64,000 nt of DNA from Actinosynnema sp. ALI-1.44 (GTDB lineage: Bacteria > Actinomycetota > Actinomycetes > Mycobacteriales > Pseudonocardiaceae): the NCBI RefSeq assembly GCF_001984155.1, contig NZ_MTQO01000035.1, positions 62,001 through 126,000 on the forward strand, given 5' to 3'. Each line of letters starts with the position of its first letter. Positions within the stretch are counted from its first letter, which is position 1. Positions 43,156-51,844 of this stretch are shown here, piece after piece. The position numbers and the translations under genes were made by a program. Below the pieces are notes generated by a model. The model was not told the origin of the DNA, searched no databases, and saw only the letters and a program-made list of their open reading frames with translations.

Positions 43156-44154
43156 TCACTCGCGGGCGAAGCGGTCGGTGGCGGCCACGATCGCCGAGCT
43201 CATGCTGCCGCCCCTGTGACCGGTGTCCTCGAGCACCACGAGCTCGCTCCCCGGCCAGGCCCGGTGCAACGCCCAGGCTGTGCCGAGTGGACCGCTGACG
43301 TCGTAGCGCCCGTGGATCAACACGGCGGGAATCCCGTGCAGCCGCTCGACGTCACGCAGCAGCTGTCCGTCTTCCAGGAAGCAGCCGTTGGACCAATAGT
43401 GGGTCACGAGGCGGGCGAAAGCCAGCTGGAACGCCGGGTCGGCGACCGACAGGGAAGGTTCGGCGTCGGGGGCCAGCGACATGTGCGTGTCCTCCCACTC
43501 GCACCACATGTGCGCGGCCTTCGCACGGACCTCGGGGTCGGGATCGTGGAGCAGGCGGCTGTAGGCGGCCGACAGGTCGCCGTCGCGTTCGGCGGCGGGG
43601 ACGCCGTCGCGGAACTTTTCCCATTCGCGCGGGAAAACACGGCCCATGTCCCGGGTGATCCAGTCGGTCTCGCTACGGTCGCCGCTGGTCACGGCCGCGA
43701 GTACCAGTTCGGTCACCCGCTGCGGGTATGCCTGCGCGTAGGCGAGAGCGAGAGTGACGCCCCACGAGCCACCCCACACCAACCAACGCTCGATTCCCAG
43801 GTGGACCCGCAACGCCTCGATGTCCGCGATGAGGTGCTGGGTGGTGTTCGCCGACAGGTCGACGACCGGGTCGGTCGCGGAAGGTGTGCTCCGCCCGGCG
43901 TTGCGCTGGTCGAACTGGACCACGCGGTAGCGGTCGGGGTCGAACAGGCCGCGTGTTCTCGGCGAGCTCCCCGACCCGGGACCGCCGTGCAGCGCGACAG
44001 CCGGCTTGCCGTCGGGGTTGCCCGACACCTCCCAGTACAGCGAATGACCGTCGCCGACCTCCACCATGCCCGACTCGTGTGGCTCACTCGATGCGCTCGT
44101 CATACCGGGCATGATCGCGTAGTCGGGCAGTTCGATAGGGTCGTTTCCCGCCAC
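43156..44154 (-). CDS. pip: Prolyl aminopeptidase (proline iminopeptidase)
   Basis: A 332-residue alpha/beta hydrolase of peptidase family S33. Motifs are ALHGGPGSGSSP (oxyanion HGGPG), VVQFDQRNAGRS, and the nucleophile elbow VWGGSWGVTLALAYAQ with catalytic Ser. The acid and base are probably in HGRYDVSGPL and EDTGHRGG. It removes N-terminal proline from peptides in the cytoplasm. The start is uncertain: GTG 44154, ATG 44112 or ATG 44103 are all in frame and none has a clear ribosome-binding site. Confidence 0.9.
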   Translation of the reverse strand: MAGNDPIELPDYAIMPGMTSASSEPHESGMVEVGDGHSLYWEVSGNPDGKPAVALHGGPGSGSSPRTRGLFDPDRYRVVQFDQRNAGRSTPSATDPVVDLSANTTQHLIADIEALRVHLGIERWLVWGGSWGVTLALAYAQAYPQRVTELVLAAVTSGDRSETDWITRDMGRVFPREWEKFRDGVPAAERDGDLSAAYSRLLHDPDPEVRAKAAHMWCEWEDTHMSLAPDAEPSLSVADPAFQLAFARLVTHYWSNGCFLEDGQLLRDVERLHGIPAVLIHGRYDVSGPLGTAWALHRAWPGSELVVLEDTGHRGGSMSSAIVAATDRFARE

Positions 44155-44237
44155 GGCGCATCACGAATGGGTGACAAGGCGTAACCGCCTGCGCCGACTG
44201 GCCGATGGTCGGATGTCGCCGATGGGGAGTCGCCGCC

Positions 44238-47200
44238 ATGACCGAAGATCAGGACCCGACGTGGGAGGAAGTCCGGTTCGCCGTCGTGCTCAACGGCGGT
44301 GTCAGCCTCGCGGTCTGGATGGGCGGCGTGGTGCTGGAACTGGACCGGCTCACGCGCACCGCGGGCGGCTACGCGGACCTGCTGAGACTGGTCGGCGCCA
44401 CCGCGCGGGCCGACGTGATCAGCGGGACGTCCGCGGGCGGCATCAACGGTGCCGCCCTGGCGCTCGCGCAGGTCAACCCGGGCGCGGACCTCAACAGCCT
44501 GCGGGAGCTGTGGGCTGAGCAGGGGCGGATGGACCTGTTGCTGCGCACGCCGTTCAAGGGTTCACCGGTGTCGCTGCTCAAGGGCGACGAGTTCTTCCTG
44601 CCCCGCCTCGATGACGCGATGCGCAGGCTGACCACGCGCTACGAGCCGCGTGACGTCCAGGCCCGGCCGATGGACCTGCGGATCACCACGACCCTGTTGC
44701 AGGGCGTCACGAAGACCACGACGGACGCGCTCGGCCAACGCCTCACCCAGACCATCCACCAGGGCAGCTTCCGGTTCCGGCGCGACGACGAACTGGACCA
44801 CTTCTCCGACGACGGCCGCCTGCCCGGCGACCTGACGCACCAGCTCGCGCTGGCGGCGCGCTCGTCGGCGTCGTTCCCGGTCGCGTTCGAGCCGTCCTAC
44901 ATCCCGCTGGACGAGGGCTCACCGATGCGCGACGTCGCGTCGTGGGACCGTTCGCAGTACGTGGTCGACGGCGGCGCGTTGGTGAACACGCCGACCCGTG
45001 AGGCGCTGGAGGCCATCGACCAGATGCCCGCGGAGGGACCGACCCGGCGGGTGATGCTGCTGGTGTTCCCGCACGCGGCCGCGGCCGGGCCGGAGAAGCC
45101 GCCGCAGGCCCGGTCCGAGCAGCCCAGCGTGGTCGGCGCGGTCCGGTCGATCATGCGGGCGCAGTCCAGCCAGAGCAACCGGACGTTCGTCGACGAGATC
45201 GAGAAGTACAACCGCGGCGCGGGCGCCAGGCGCGGCGGCCGGAACGCACTGCTGACCCGTCTGTCCACATCAGATGGACCGGTCGCCGGGCAGCTGTACT
45301 CGCTCGTCAGCACGCTGCACCCGCACTACCGCGACATCCGGCTGCGGCGGGCGGCGTGGAAGCTGGCCGAGCGCCAGATGGTCGCCCGTGCCAGTACTGG
45401 TGACCCGAGCGGCGAGGCGTGGTCGTTCGAGCGGATCAAGGACGCGGTCGAGGTCGCGCACCGCAAGTGGTTGAAGGACAACGGCTCGCTGCCGTACGTG
45501 CCGTCGGCCGAGCCGCCGGTGAGCATCAGGGAGCTCGGCGAATCGGGGTGGCCGTGGGACATCACGACCGGCGAGCGGATCGCGGCGTCCGCTTTGGACA
45601 TGCTCAAGCGCCTGGTCTGGGTGATGCCGAAGGACTCCGCGATCGGCGAGATCCACGCGGCACGGGCCACCGTGCACGCCACCCGCGCGAAGCTGCGGCG
45701 GATGCGCGTGGCGATGCACAAGGCGTGGGAGGACGAGCCGGTCGAGTCACCGGACGGCGAGTGCTGGGCGAACCGGCTCGTCGCGTACAACACGCGGATG
45801 ACCGGCGAGGAAGGCACGGCGGTCCGGCAGTTGGTGCTGCGCGTCGCGGAGGCGTTCGGCACCGGTGTCCAGATCCTCGCCTCGGACGACACGCTGGTCG
45901 TGCGTGACCCCGATCTGGTGGCGTGGCGGGACTTCGCGCGGTTGTCGGACGACGACCAGGACGCGTCACTGCCGCCGGGCTACCGGTGGTTGTCGCGGTT
46001 GCTCGCCTTGGAGATCGCGACCACCTGCCTGGCCGACGACTCCGACGCGCCGGAGGAGCAGCAGGTCGAACTGGCGCAGATCAGCCTGCAGACGGCGAAC
46101 TCGTTCGCCCGGCTGAGCCTGACGCCCGACGACAAGGCCGGTGGCTACTCGTTGTCGCGGTTCTCCGGGTTCCTGAAACGGTCGTGGCGCGCGAACGACT
46201 GGATCTGGGGCCGGATGGACGCGGCGAGCATGCTCTGCCGGGTGATGCTGGACCCCGCGCGGATCCGGCGGGCGGCGGACCTGTCCGGCCAACTGGGCTC
46301 GGCGGACGCGGCCACGATCGTCGACGACCTGGTCAAGCGCCTGTTCGGGGGAACACCGACGGACCAACGGATCCAGCAGTGCCGTGACGAAGCTGTCGCC
46401 GAGCTCGCGCACGCGCTGAACGCCGAAGCGGGGTCCGCCCTGCCCGCCACGTGTACGTCGCTCGCCGACCTCGTGGCGTGGGCGTTGCACATCCAGATCA
46501 TCATCGAGGAACTGCCGGAGCTGCGGCGGGCGATCGCCGCGGACGGCGTCGACGGCGCGAACGTCCGCTCGCACGGCGAGCGGTTCGTCAAGCAGTACGC
46601 GGGTTTGCTCGACGAGCTCGAACGGCGGCCGGCGGGACAGCCGTTGACCCCGGACGCGGTCGACATGGGGATCCGGGCGCTTGACGCGTTCGACCGCGCC
46701 GGAATCGGCCGTGAGCCACTGGGCGACGAGGCCGCCAGCGACCAGATGATCCGTACGGTGGCCACCGCGGCGGCGACCGCCGTGACGCTCGCCGACAGCC
46801 CGCAGCTCGGGGTGAAGGCCGCCCGTCCGGTGACGCGCTCGCTGCGCGGGCTGGTGCTGTTGCCGTACTGGGCGATCTTCGGGCTGACCAAGGGCGGCAA
46901 GCTGGCCAGGTTCCTCGGCCAGTTCGGCCTTGCCGCGGGTGGCCTGCTGCTGGTGCTGGCGATGTTCGGCGCGCTGCCGGAATGGGCGGAGGCACCGGCG
47001 GCGTCCTTCGGCGGCGGGGCGATCCTGGCGGCGTTCGGGTACAGCGCTGTGCGCACCAGCAGTCTGTTGCACGGTCTTGTCCTGCTCTCCCCCGTCGTTC
47101 CCCTGGTGGCGTACGGCCTGTCGGAAACGCAGTCGGCGCAGACACGCCACGGGCTCACGGGGTTGATCGGTTTCGTCGCTGTCGTCGCGGCGTTGTTGTT

Positions 47201-47954
47201 GCTCGGCAGCCTGCCGGGCACGAGCCTGACGCCGATGGGCAGCGCGGGCAAGCTGATCACGGGCTTCCCGGTGTGGCTGAAGTCCGGCGGCTGGGTGGGG
47301 CCGCTGGTGGCACTGGGTGTGGTCGGCGTCGGCGCGTTGATCTGGCTCAGCGGGATCTTCGGTGTCCTGGACGAGAACGCGGCGCTCGTGCTGATCGTGA
47401 CGGCAGCGATGGTGGCGGTGGCGGCGGTGTTGAGCTACTTCGGCGGGCGTGGTCTGCGGTTGTGGCACCGGCACCCGGAGAAGGGCTGGACGGACCCCGC
47501 CACCCGTGACCCGTCGGCAGCGGCGGCGGGGTGGGCCGTGGTGTACGGGGCCATGTACGTGCTGTTCGCCATCGCCTTGTCCTTCACCGCGCCGGGAACT
47601 CCGTTCGCCGCGCCCTGGTGGTCGGCGGCGCCGTGGTGGGCGAGAGCGGGAATGGCCACGGCGATCACGTTCGCCACGCTGCTGTTGCTCGTCGTGCCGT
47701 GGTACGTGCCGTGGCGGGCCCGCGCGGCCTTGTACAAGAAGCTCTACGACGAGGCACTGCCCACGCTCTACACCGAGACGTCGATCCGGGAGATCACCGA
47801 TCGCCTCTGCTCCCGCATCGAGGCGCACGGCGTGATCTGCCGTGGCCTGGCCCGCAAACCGGACACCGACGACACGTTCCTGCTGACCCCGGCTGGCAAC
47901 CGCCTCGCCACCCGGATCCAGCGGAAGCTGAGGACGGCGGAAAGCAAGAACTGA
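44238..47954 (+). CDS. Giant patatin-like phospholipase with C-terminal membrane region
   Basis: A 1238-residue protein. Residues 10-~280 form a patatin domain: oxyanion segment LNGGVSLAVWMGG (19-30), GTSAG elbow with catalytic Ser65, and the dyad Asp244 in VVDGG. Residues ~280-880 are a large helical region that in related proteins carries the TIGR03607 (patatin-related) signature. Residues ~885-1170 contain about seven hydrophobic helices (LAAGGLLLVLAMFGALPEW; LVALGVVGVGALIWLSGIF; LVLIVTAAMVAVAAVLSYF). A cytoplasmic winged-helix-like tail follows (SIREITDRLCSRIEAHGVICRGLA, in part: ITDRLCSRIEAHGVI). Likely a lipid hydrolase at the inner membrane face. Substrate and role are unknown. ATG 44238 has GGGGAG upstream. 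Confidence 0.85.
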   Translation: MTEDQDPTWEEVRFAVVLNGGVSLAVWMGGVVLELDRLTRTAGGYADLLRLVGATARADVISGTSAGGINGAALALAQVNPGADLNSLRELWAEQGRMDLLLRTPFKGSPVSLLKGDEFFLPRLDDAMRRLTTRYEPRDVQARPMDLRITTTLLQGVTKTTTDALGQRLTQTIHQGSFRFRRDDELDHFSDDGRLPGDLTHQLALAARSSASFPVAFEPSYIPLDEGSPMRDVASWDRSQYVVDGGALVNTPTREALEAIDQMPAEGPTRRVMLLVFPHAAAAGPEKPPQARSEQPSVVGAVRSIMRAQSSQSNRTFVDEIEKYNRGAGARRGGRNALLTRLSTSDGPVAGQLYSLVSTLHPHYRDIRLRRAAWKLAERQMVARASTGDPSGEAWSFERIKDAVEVAHRKWLKDNGSLPYVPSAEPPVSIRELGESGWPWDITTGERIAASALDMLKRLVWVMPKDSAIGEIHAARATVHATRAKLRRMRVAMHKAWEDEPVESPDGECWANRLVAYNTRMTGEEGTAVRQLVLRVAEAFGTGVQILASDDTLVVRDPDLVAWRDFARLSDDDQDASLPPGYRWLSRLLALEIATTCLADDSDAPEEQQVELAQISLQTANSFARLSLTPDDKAGGYSLSRFSGFLKRSWRANDWIWGRMDAASMLCRVMLDPARIRRAADLSGQLGSADAATIVDDLVKRLFGGTPTDQRIQQCRDEAVAELAHALNAEAGSALPATCTSLADLVAWALHIQIIIEELPELRRAIAADGVDGANVRSHGERFVKQYAGLLDELERRPAGQPLTPDAVDMGIRALDAFDRAGIGREPLGDEAASDQMIRTVATAAATAVTLADSPQLGVKAARPVTRSLRGLVLLPYWAIFGLTKGGKLARFLGQFGLAAGGLLLVLAMFGALPEWAEAPAASFGGGAILAAFGYSAVRTSSLLHGLVLLSPVVPLVAYGLSETQSAQTRHGLTGLIGFVAVVAALLLLGSLPGTSLTPMGSAGKLITGFPVWLKSGGWVGPLVALGVVGVGALIWLSGIFGVLDENAALVLIVTAAMVAVAAVLSYFGGRGLRLWHRHPEKGWTDPATRDPSAAAAGWAVVYGAMYVLFAIALSFTAPGTPFAAPWWSAAPWWARAGMATAITFATLLLLVVPWYVPWRARAALYKKLYDEALPTLYTETSIREITDRLCSRIEAHGVICRGLARKPDTDDTFLLTPAGNRLATRIQRKLRTAESKN

Positions 47955-48010
47955 TCGATCCCCGGCAATCCCGCGCATGTCGCTGTGGCCGTGACCGCCC
48001 GTAGTTTCGG

Positions 48011-48460
48011 ATGGTGCAGAACTACGATGTGACCGCGACCTCGACGGCGTCCCCGGCGGTGGTCTGGCGCCTGCTCCTCGACGCGCGGACGTGGCCCGTC
48101 TGGTCCGCCGTGGACGAACTCGTCGTCGAACGCTCCAGCGGGCTCGACCCGAACGGCCGGGACCCCGTCGGCGCGGTCCGTGCGTTCCGCACCGGGAAAA
48201 CCGTGACCGGCGAGCGGTTGACCGGGCTCGTCGAGGAGAAGCGGATGACGTACGAGGACGCGTTCAACAAGGCCATCCGCGACTACGACGCGACCATCGA
48301 GCTCACCCCGACCGCCGACGGCGGCACGATCATCCGCTGGCACGGCACCTACGGGACCCGCTGGGGAATGGGCTTGGTGATGCGCGGCGTCATGGGCCGC
48401 GTCATGCAGCAGATGGTGGACGGCCTCGCTTCGCACGCCGCTACCTGGTCCAAGGCCTGA
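48011..48460 (+). CDS. SRPBCC-family (polyketide cyclase/START-like) protein
   Basis: A 149-residue helix-grip protein. It opens with TATSTASPAVVWRLLLDARTWPVWSAVDEL (in part: SPAVVWRLLLDARTWPVW), the usual SRPBCC pattern with a W-x-x-W start, and closes with a long C-terminal helix. Such proteins bind hydrophobic ligands; a ligand cannot be deduced. It lies after the patatin gene in the same direction and overlaps the convergent sigma factor gene at its 3' end (48441-48460). Confidence 0.85.
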   Translation: MVQNYDVTATSTASPAVVWRLLLDARTWPVWSAVDELVVERSSGLDPNGRDPVGAVRAFRTGKTVTGERLTGLVEEKRMTYEDAFNKAIRDYDATIELTPTADGGTIIRWHGTYGTRWGMGLVMRGVMGRVMQQMVDGLASHAATWSKA

Positions 48461-49292
48461 GTTTCTCGGGGTTGCGCACGCCCCAGATGTGCCGGATGCG
48501 GCCGTCGACGATGTCGAACGCCGCCACCAAGACGGTCTCGCCGTTCCACTGGCCGATCAGGCCCGGCTGACCGTTGACCAGGCGTTCCAGCACCTTCAGG
48601 TCCGGCACGCCGTTGGCGATGTCGATGAGGCCCTGCGCGATCCGCTCGCTGCCCTCGATCGGGTGCGGCGCGGCCGAGACCAGGCCGCCGCCGTCGCCGA
48701 TCGCCGTGGCGTTCGGGTCGAGCAGGCCGACGAGGGCCTCGATGTCCTTGGCTTCCCATGCCAGCTTGAAGGCGCGCACGACCTCCGCGTGCTCGGCTGA
48801 GGGAGTCGGGGCGCTCTGGGCGGCACGGACACGGCGACGGGCCGAGGAGGCCAGCTGCCGGCAGGCTGTCGGTGCGCGGCCCACGATCTCGGCCACTTCG
48901 GCGAACGGGTACCGGAAGACGTCGTGCAGGACGAACGCGACGCGCTCGGCCGGCGTCATCGAGTCGAGCACCACCAGGAACGCCATGGTGATGGACTCGT
49001 CGAGTGTGACGCGGTCGGCTGGGTCGTCGGGCGTGTCCGTGTGCTCCGGCAGCGGTTCCGGCAGCCACTCGCCCACGTAACGCTCCCGCCGGGCGCGGGC
49101 CGAGCGGAGCTGGTCGAGGCAGATGCGGCTGGCGACCGTGGTCAGCCAGGCACCGGGCGTGTCGATCGTTCGCTGCTCGTCCGGCGGCATGGCGTACCAG
49201 CGGGCGTAGGTCTCCTGCACGACGTCCTCCGCGTCGGTGAGGGAACCGAGGAGCCGGTAGGAGAGGTTGATCAGCTGTCGCCGCTCGCTCAT
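48441..49292 (-). CDS. ECF41-type RNA polymerase sigma factor (SigJ-like)
   Basis: A 283-residue extracytoplasmic-function sigma factor of the ECF41 group. Region 2 is LINLSYRLLGSLTDAEDVVQETYARW (in part: LLGSLTDAEDVVQETYARW) and region 4 is TPAERVAFVLHDVFRYPFAEVAEIVGR (in part: PFAEVAEIVGRAPTACRQL). The linker holds WLPEP, and the SnoaL-like C-terminal extension holds DGGG and NPEKL (consensus NPDKL). These three motifs define ECF41, whose extension controls activity in place of a classical anti-sigma factor. ATG 49292 has GGAAG five bases upstream. It is divergent from its expected target at 49415. Confidence 0.95.
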   Translation of the reverse strand: MSERRQLINLSYRLLGSLTDAEDVVQETYARWYAMPPDEQRTIDTPGAWLTTVASRICLDQLRSARARRERYVGEWLPEPLPEHTDTPDDPADRVTLDESITMAFLVVLDSMTPAERVAFVLHDVFRYPFAEVAEIVGRAPTACRQLASSARRRVRAAQSAPTPSAEHAEVVRAFKLAWEAKDIEALVGLLDPNATAIGDGGGLVSAAPHPIEGSERIAQGLIDIANGVPDLKVLERLVNGQPGLIGQWNGETVLVAAFDIVDGRIRHIWGVRNPEKLRPWTR

Positions 49293-49321
49293 GATCTCTT
49301 CCAAGCCAGTCACCTCCCTAT

Positions 49322-49374
49322 GACGAGACAGCGCCCCGAAATGTGAGCCTCACATTTCACGGGGCCGCGTCGTC
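49322..49374. promoter_or_regulatory. Mirror-image divergent ECF41 promoters
   Basis: On the plus strand CCTCACA (49348-49354) is followed after exactly 16 bases by CGTC (49371-49374). On the minus strand GCTCACA (49348-49342) is also followed after exactly 16 bases by CGTC (49325-49322). ECF41 promoters are known as TGTCACA-N16-CGTC. The two -35 elements overlap in a palindrome with arms GAAATGTGAG and CTCACATTTC (49338-49358). Confidence 0.85.
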
Positions 49375-49414
49375 GGACTACCGCAAGCACATCCGACATG
49401 GAGGAGACAATCAC

Positions 49415-49915
49415 ATGACCGCGACAACCGAGCAGGACACCGTCCAGTCGAGGCTGCCCGACCCCGCCCAGTTCTACCCGGACTTGACCGCGACGGCGGC
49501 GGCGATCAACAAGACCGTCCGCAACGGAGTGATCCCGGCGAGCACCATCACGCTCGTGCAGTTGCGGGCCGGGCAGATCGTCGGCAGCACGTACCACGTC
49601 ATGTTCCAGACCAAGCTCATGCGCACCGCTGGGGAGTCGGAGGAACGCATCGCCACGGTGGTGTCATGGCGGGACTCGCCCTACTTCACCGAGCCGGAGC
49701 GGGCCGCGCTGGAGCTCGTCGAGGCCGTCCTCGTCGGGAACCCCCTCGGCGAGCGGGTACCCGACGAGGTGTACGCCAAGGCTTCGGCGCACTACGACGA
49801 CAAGGAGCTCTGGGCGCTGACCATGGCGATCTCGCAGATCTGCTTCTTCATCCCGATCGGCCTGATCGCCCGGCCCATCCCCGGCAAGCCGCTGGGGCAG
49901 AACTACAGCTCCTGA
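49415..49915 (+). CDS. Carboxymuconolactone decarboxylase-family protein (ECF41 target)
   Basis: A 166-residue AhpD/CMD-like protein. The conserved region is LVQLRAGQIVGSTYHVMFQTKLMRTAGESEERIATVVSWRDSPYFTEPERAALELVEAV, quoted in short parts: MRTAGESEERIATVVSWRDS and FTEPERAALELVEAV. The CxxC of peroxidase members is missing (the QIVGSTYH stretch stands there), so a redox role is doubtful. ECF41 sigma factors are characteristically linked to such carboxymuconolactone decarboxylase, oxidoreductase or epimerase (COE) genes. ATG 49415 has GGAGGAG upstream, and the promoter is described at 49322-49374. Confidence 0.88.
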   Translation: MTATTEQDTVQSRLPDPAQFYPDLTATAAAINKTVRNGVIPASTITLVQLRAGQIVGSTYHVMFQTKLMRTAGESEERIATVVSWRDSPYFTEPERAALELVEAVLVGNPLGERVPDEVYAKASAHYDDKELWALTMAISQICFFIPIGLIARPIPGKPLGQNYSS

Positions 49916-49921
49916 CAAGCG

Positions 49922-49961
49922 GGAAGCCGCCTTGGGTGCGGGGATGCCCAAGGCGGCTTCC
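49922..49961. terminator. Bidirectional terminator hairpin
   Basis: GAAGCCGCCTTGGG (49923-49936) and CCCAAGGCGGCTTC (49947-49960) form a 14-bp stem, extended by one more pair on each side. It lies between the convergent CMD and sugar epimerase genes and would serve both. Confidence 0.85.
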
Positions 49962-49975
49962 TCTCGTCGAACGCG

Positions 49976-50824
49976 TCAGAACCTGAGGTTGGCCAGGTAG
50001 TCGAAGCCGGTCTTGGCCGTCACGAGCGCGTCGGTCGGCTCGTCGTGCTCGACGATGAACTGGTCGATGCCCTCGTGCCAGGTGCGGCGGAAGATGGTCC
50101 CGAAGTCGATCACGCCCTTGCCGGGGTCGACCATCTTGCCGTCCTTGGTGCGGTCCTTCACGTGGTAGTGCAGGACCCGGCCGTAGTTCTCGTAGACGAG
50201 CCAGACCGGGTCGGCACCGGCGTGCACGGCCCAGAACAGGTCGATCTGCAGGTGCACGTTGCGGTGGGTCGTGCCCTTGGTGATCAGGTCCCAGGGGCGC
50301 TGGCCCTCCACCTTGCGGAACTCGTGGTCGTGGTTGTGGTAGCCGAGGGTGAACCCGGCTTCCCGGATGGTCTTGCCCGCCGCTTCCAGGCGCGTGGCGA
50401 AGGATTTCCACTCGGCCGCGGTCCCGTGGTTCTCGTACGGGTGCACCAGTTTCTGGTTGCCCAACGTCTTCGCGTCGGCGATCAGCTTGTTGAGGTCGTC
50501 ACCGATGTTGATGTGCGACGACGGCGCCTGGATGTGGTATTTGTCCAACAGCTTGCGGAACTCCGCCGCGCTGCGGCCGTACGTTCCCGCCAGTTCCACG
50601 CGCTGGTAGCCGATGTCGGCCAGCGCGGAGAGCGTGCCCTCCAGGTCCTTCTGCATGTTCGAGCGCAGGGTGTAGAGCTGGATGCTGATCTTGTCGCGGG
50701 GAATCCGCAGTTTGGGACGTGACGACGCCGCTGCCGCCGTCCCCGGCAACGCCACGGCTGCGACACCCGCCGCGACACCTGCTGCGGCGGCGCCGCGCAG
50801 CATGGACCTACGGGACAGTTCCAT
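49976..50824 (-). CDS. Tat-exported sugar isomerase/epimerase (xylose isomerase-like TIM barrel)
   Basis: A 282-residue protein with a Tat signal (MELSRRSMLRGAAAAGVAAG, in part: SRRSMLRGAAAAG) and an AP-endonuclease-2/xylose-isomerase-like TIM barrel. Metal-site segments are LGYHNHDHEFRK (His ligands), LQIDLFWAVHAGADP (Asp) and HYHVKDRTKDGK (His). The family includes sugar epimerases and inosose dehydratase-like enzymes; export suggests it acts on extracellular or periplasm-like space sugars. It is the last gene of the leftward cluster, 10 bp after the upstream gene. Confidence 0.88.
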   Translation of the reverse strand: MELSRRSMLRGAAAAGVAAGVAAVALPGTAAAASSRPKLRIPRDKISIQLYTLRSNMQKDLEGTLSALADIGYQRVELAGTYGRSAAEFRKLLDKYHIQAPSSHINIGDDLNKLIADAKTLGNQKLVHPYENHGTAAEWKSFATRLEAAGKTIREAGFTLGYHNHDHEFRKVEGQRPWDLITKGTTHRNVHLQIDLFWAVHAGADPVWLVYENYGRVLHYHVKDRTKDGKMVDPGKGVIDFGTIFRRTWHEGIDQFIVEHDEPTDALVTAKTGFDYLANLRF

Positions 50825-50834
50825 GGTGATCCCT

Positions 50835-51842
50835 TCAGGACTTCTTCGAGCTGAACGCCGCGTCGAAGGCCGCCGCGGGCGGGTCGAAAACCAGGTTCCG
50901 GACGAACTTCACCGCTTCCTCCGCGCCACGCAGCCGGTCCATGCCCGCGTCCTCCCACTCCACGGAGATCGGACCGGAGTAGGAGATCGCGTTCAGCGCG
51001 CGGAAGCACTCCTCCCACGGCACGTCGCCGTGCCCGGTCGACACGAAGTCCCAGCCGCGCCGGGGATCTGCCCACGCCAGGTGCGAGCCCATCCGGCCGT
51101 TGCGGCCGTCGAAGCGCTTCTTGGTGTCCTTGCAGTCCACGTGGTAGATCCGGTCGGCGAAGTCGAGGATGAAGCCGACCGGGTCGAGGTCCTGCCAGAC
51201 GAAGTGCGACGGGTCCCAGTTCAGCCCGAACGCGGGCCGGTTGTCCACCGCGTCCAGGGTTCTGCGCGTCGTCCAGTAGTCGTAGGCGATCTCCGACGGG
51301 TGCACCTCGTGCGCGAACCGCACGCCTTCTTCGTCGAACACGTCCAGGATCGGGTTCCAGCGGTCGGCGAAGTCCTGGTAGCCGTCGTCGATGACGTCCT
51401 GGCCGACCGGCGGGAACATCGCCACGTACTTCCAGATCTTCGACCCGGTGAACCCGACCACCGTGTCCACACCGAGTTTGCGGGCCGCGCGGGCGGTGTC
51501 GGCCAACTCCTTGGCGGCGCGCTGGCGCACGCCTTCGGCGTCGCCGTCGCCCCAGATCCGGGCTGGCACGATGTTCTGGTGCCGGAAGTCGATCGGGTCG
51601 TCGCAGATCGCCTGGCCGACCAGGTGGTGGGAGATCGCCCAGACCTTGAGCCCGTACTGGGACAGGATCTTGTGCCGACCGGCCACGTAGTCCGGTTCGG
51701 ACAGTGCGCGGTCCACTTCGAAGTGGTCGCCGGAGCAGGCGATTTCGAGGCCGTCGTATCCCCAGCTCGACGCGAGCCGGCACACCTCATCGAACGGCAG
51801 GTCCGCCCACTGCCCGGTGAACAGCGTGATCGGTCGGCTCAT
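50835..51842 (-). CDS. Cytoplasmic sugar phosphate isomerase/epimerase (TIM barrel)
   Basis: A 335-residue TIM-barrel enzyme. Metal ligands are likely in VRFAHEVHPSEIAYD (Glu), FGLNWDPSHFVWQ (Asp/His), YHVDCKDTKKRF (Asp/His) and PISVEWEDAG (Glu). Members of this subgroup commonly lie beside Gfo/Idh and ThuA genes and act on keto-sugars. ATG 51842 follows the EboF-like stop by two bases; an overlapping GTG at 51845 is an alternative. It shows no signal peptide. Confidence 0.88.
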   Translation of the reverse strand: MSRPITLFTGQWADLPFDEVCRLASSWGYDGLEIACSGDHFEVDRALSEPDYVAGRHKILSQYGLKVWAISHHLVGQAICDDPIDFRHQNIVPARIWGDGDAEGVRQRAAKELADTARAARKLGVDTVVGFTGSKIWKYVAMFPPVGQDVIDDGYQDFADRWNPILDVFDEEGVRFAHEVHPSEIAYDYWTTRRTLDAVDNRPAFGLNWDPSHFVWQDLDPVGFILDFADRIYHVDCKDTKKRFDGRNGRMGSHLAWADPRRGWDFVSTGHGDVPWEECFRALNAISYSGPISVEWEDAGMDRLRGAEEAVKFVRNLVFDPPAAAFDAAFSSKKS

Positions 51843-51844
51843 CA

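Noticed and set aside
45966-47978. 670-codon minus-strand frame opposite the patatin gene
   Set aside because: Antisense shadow of a clear coding sequence.
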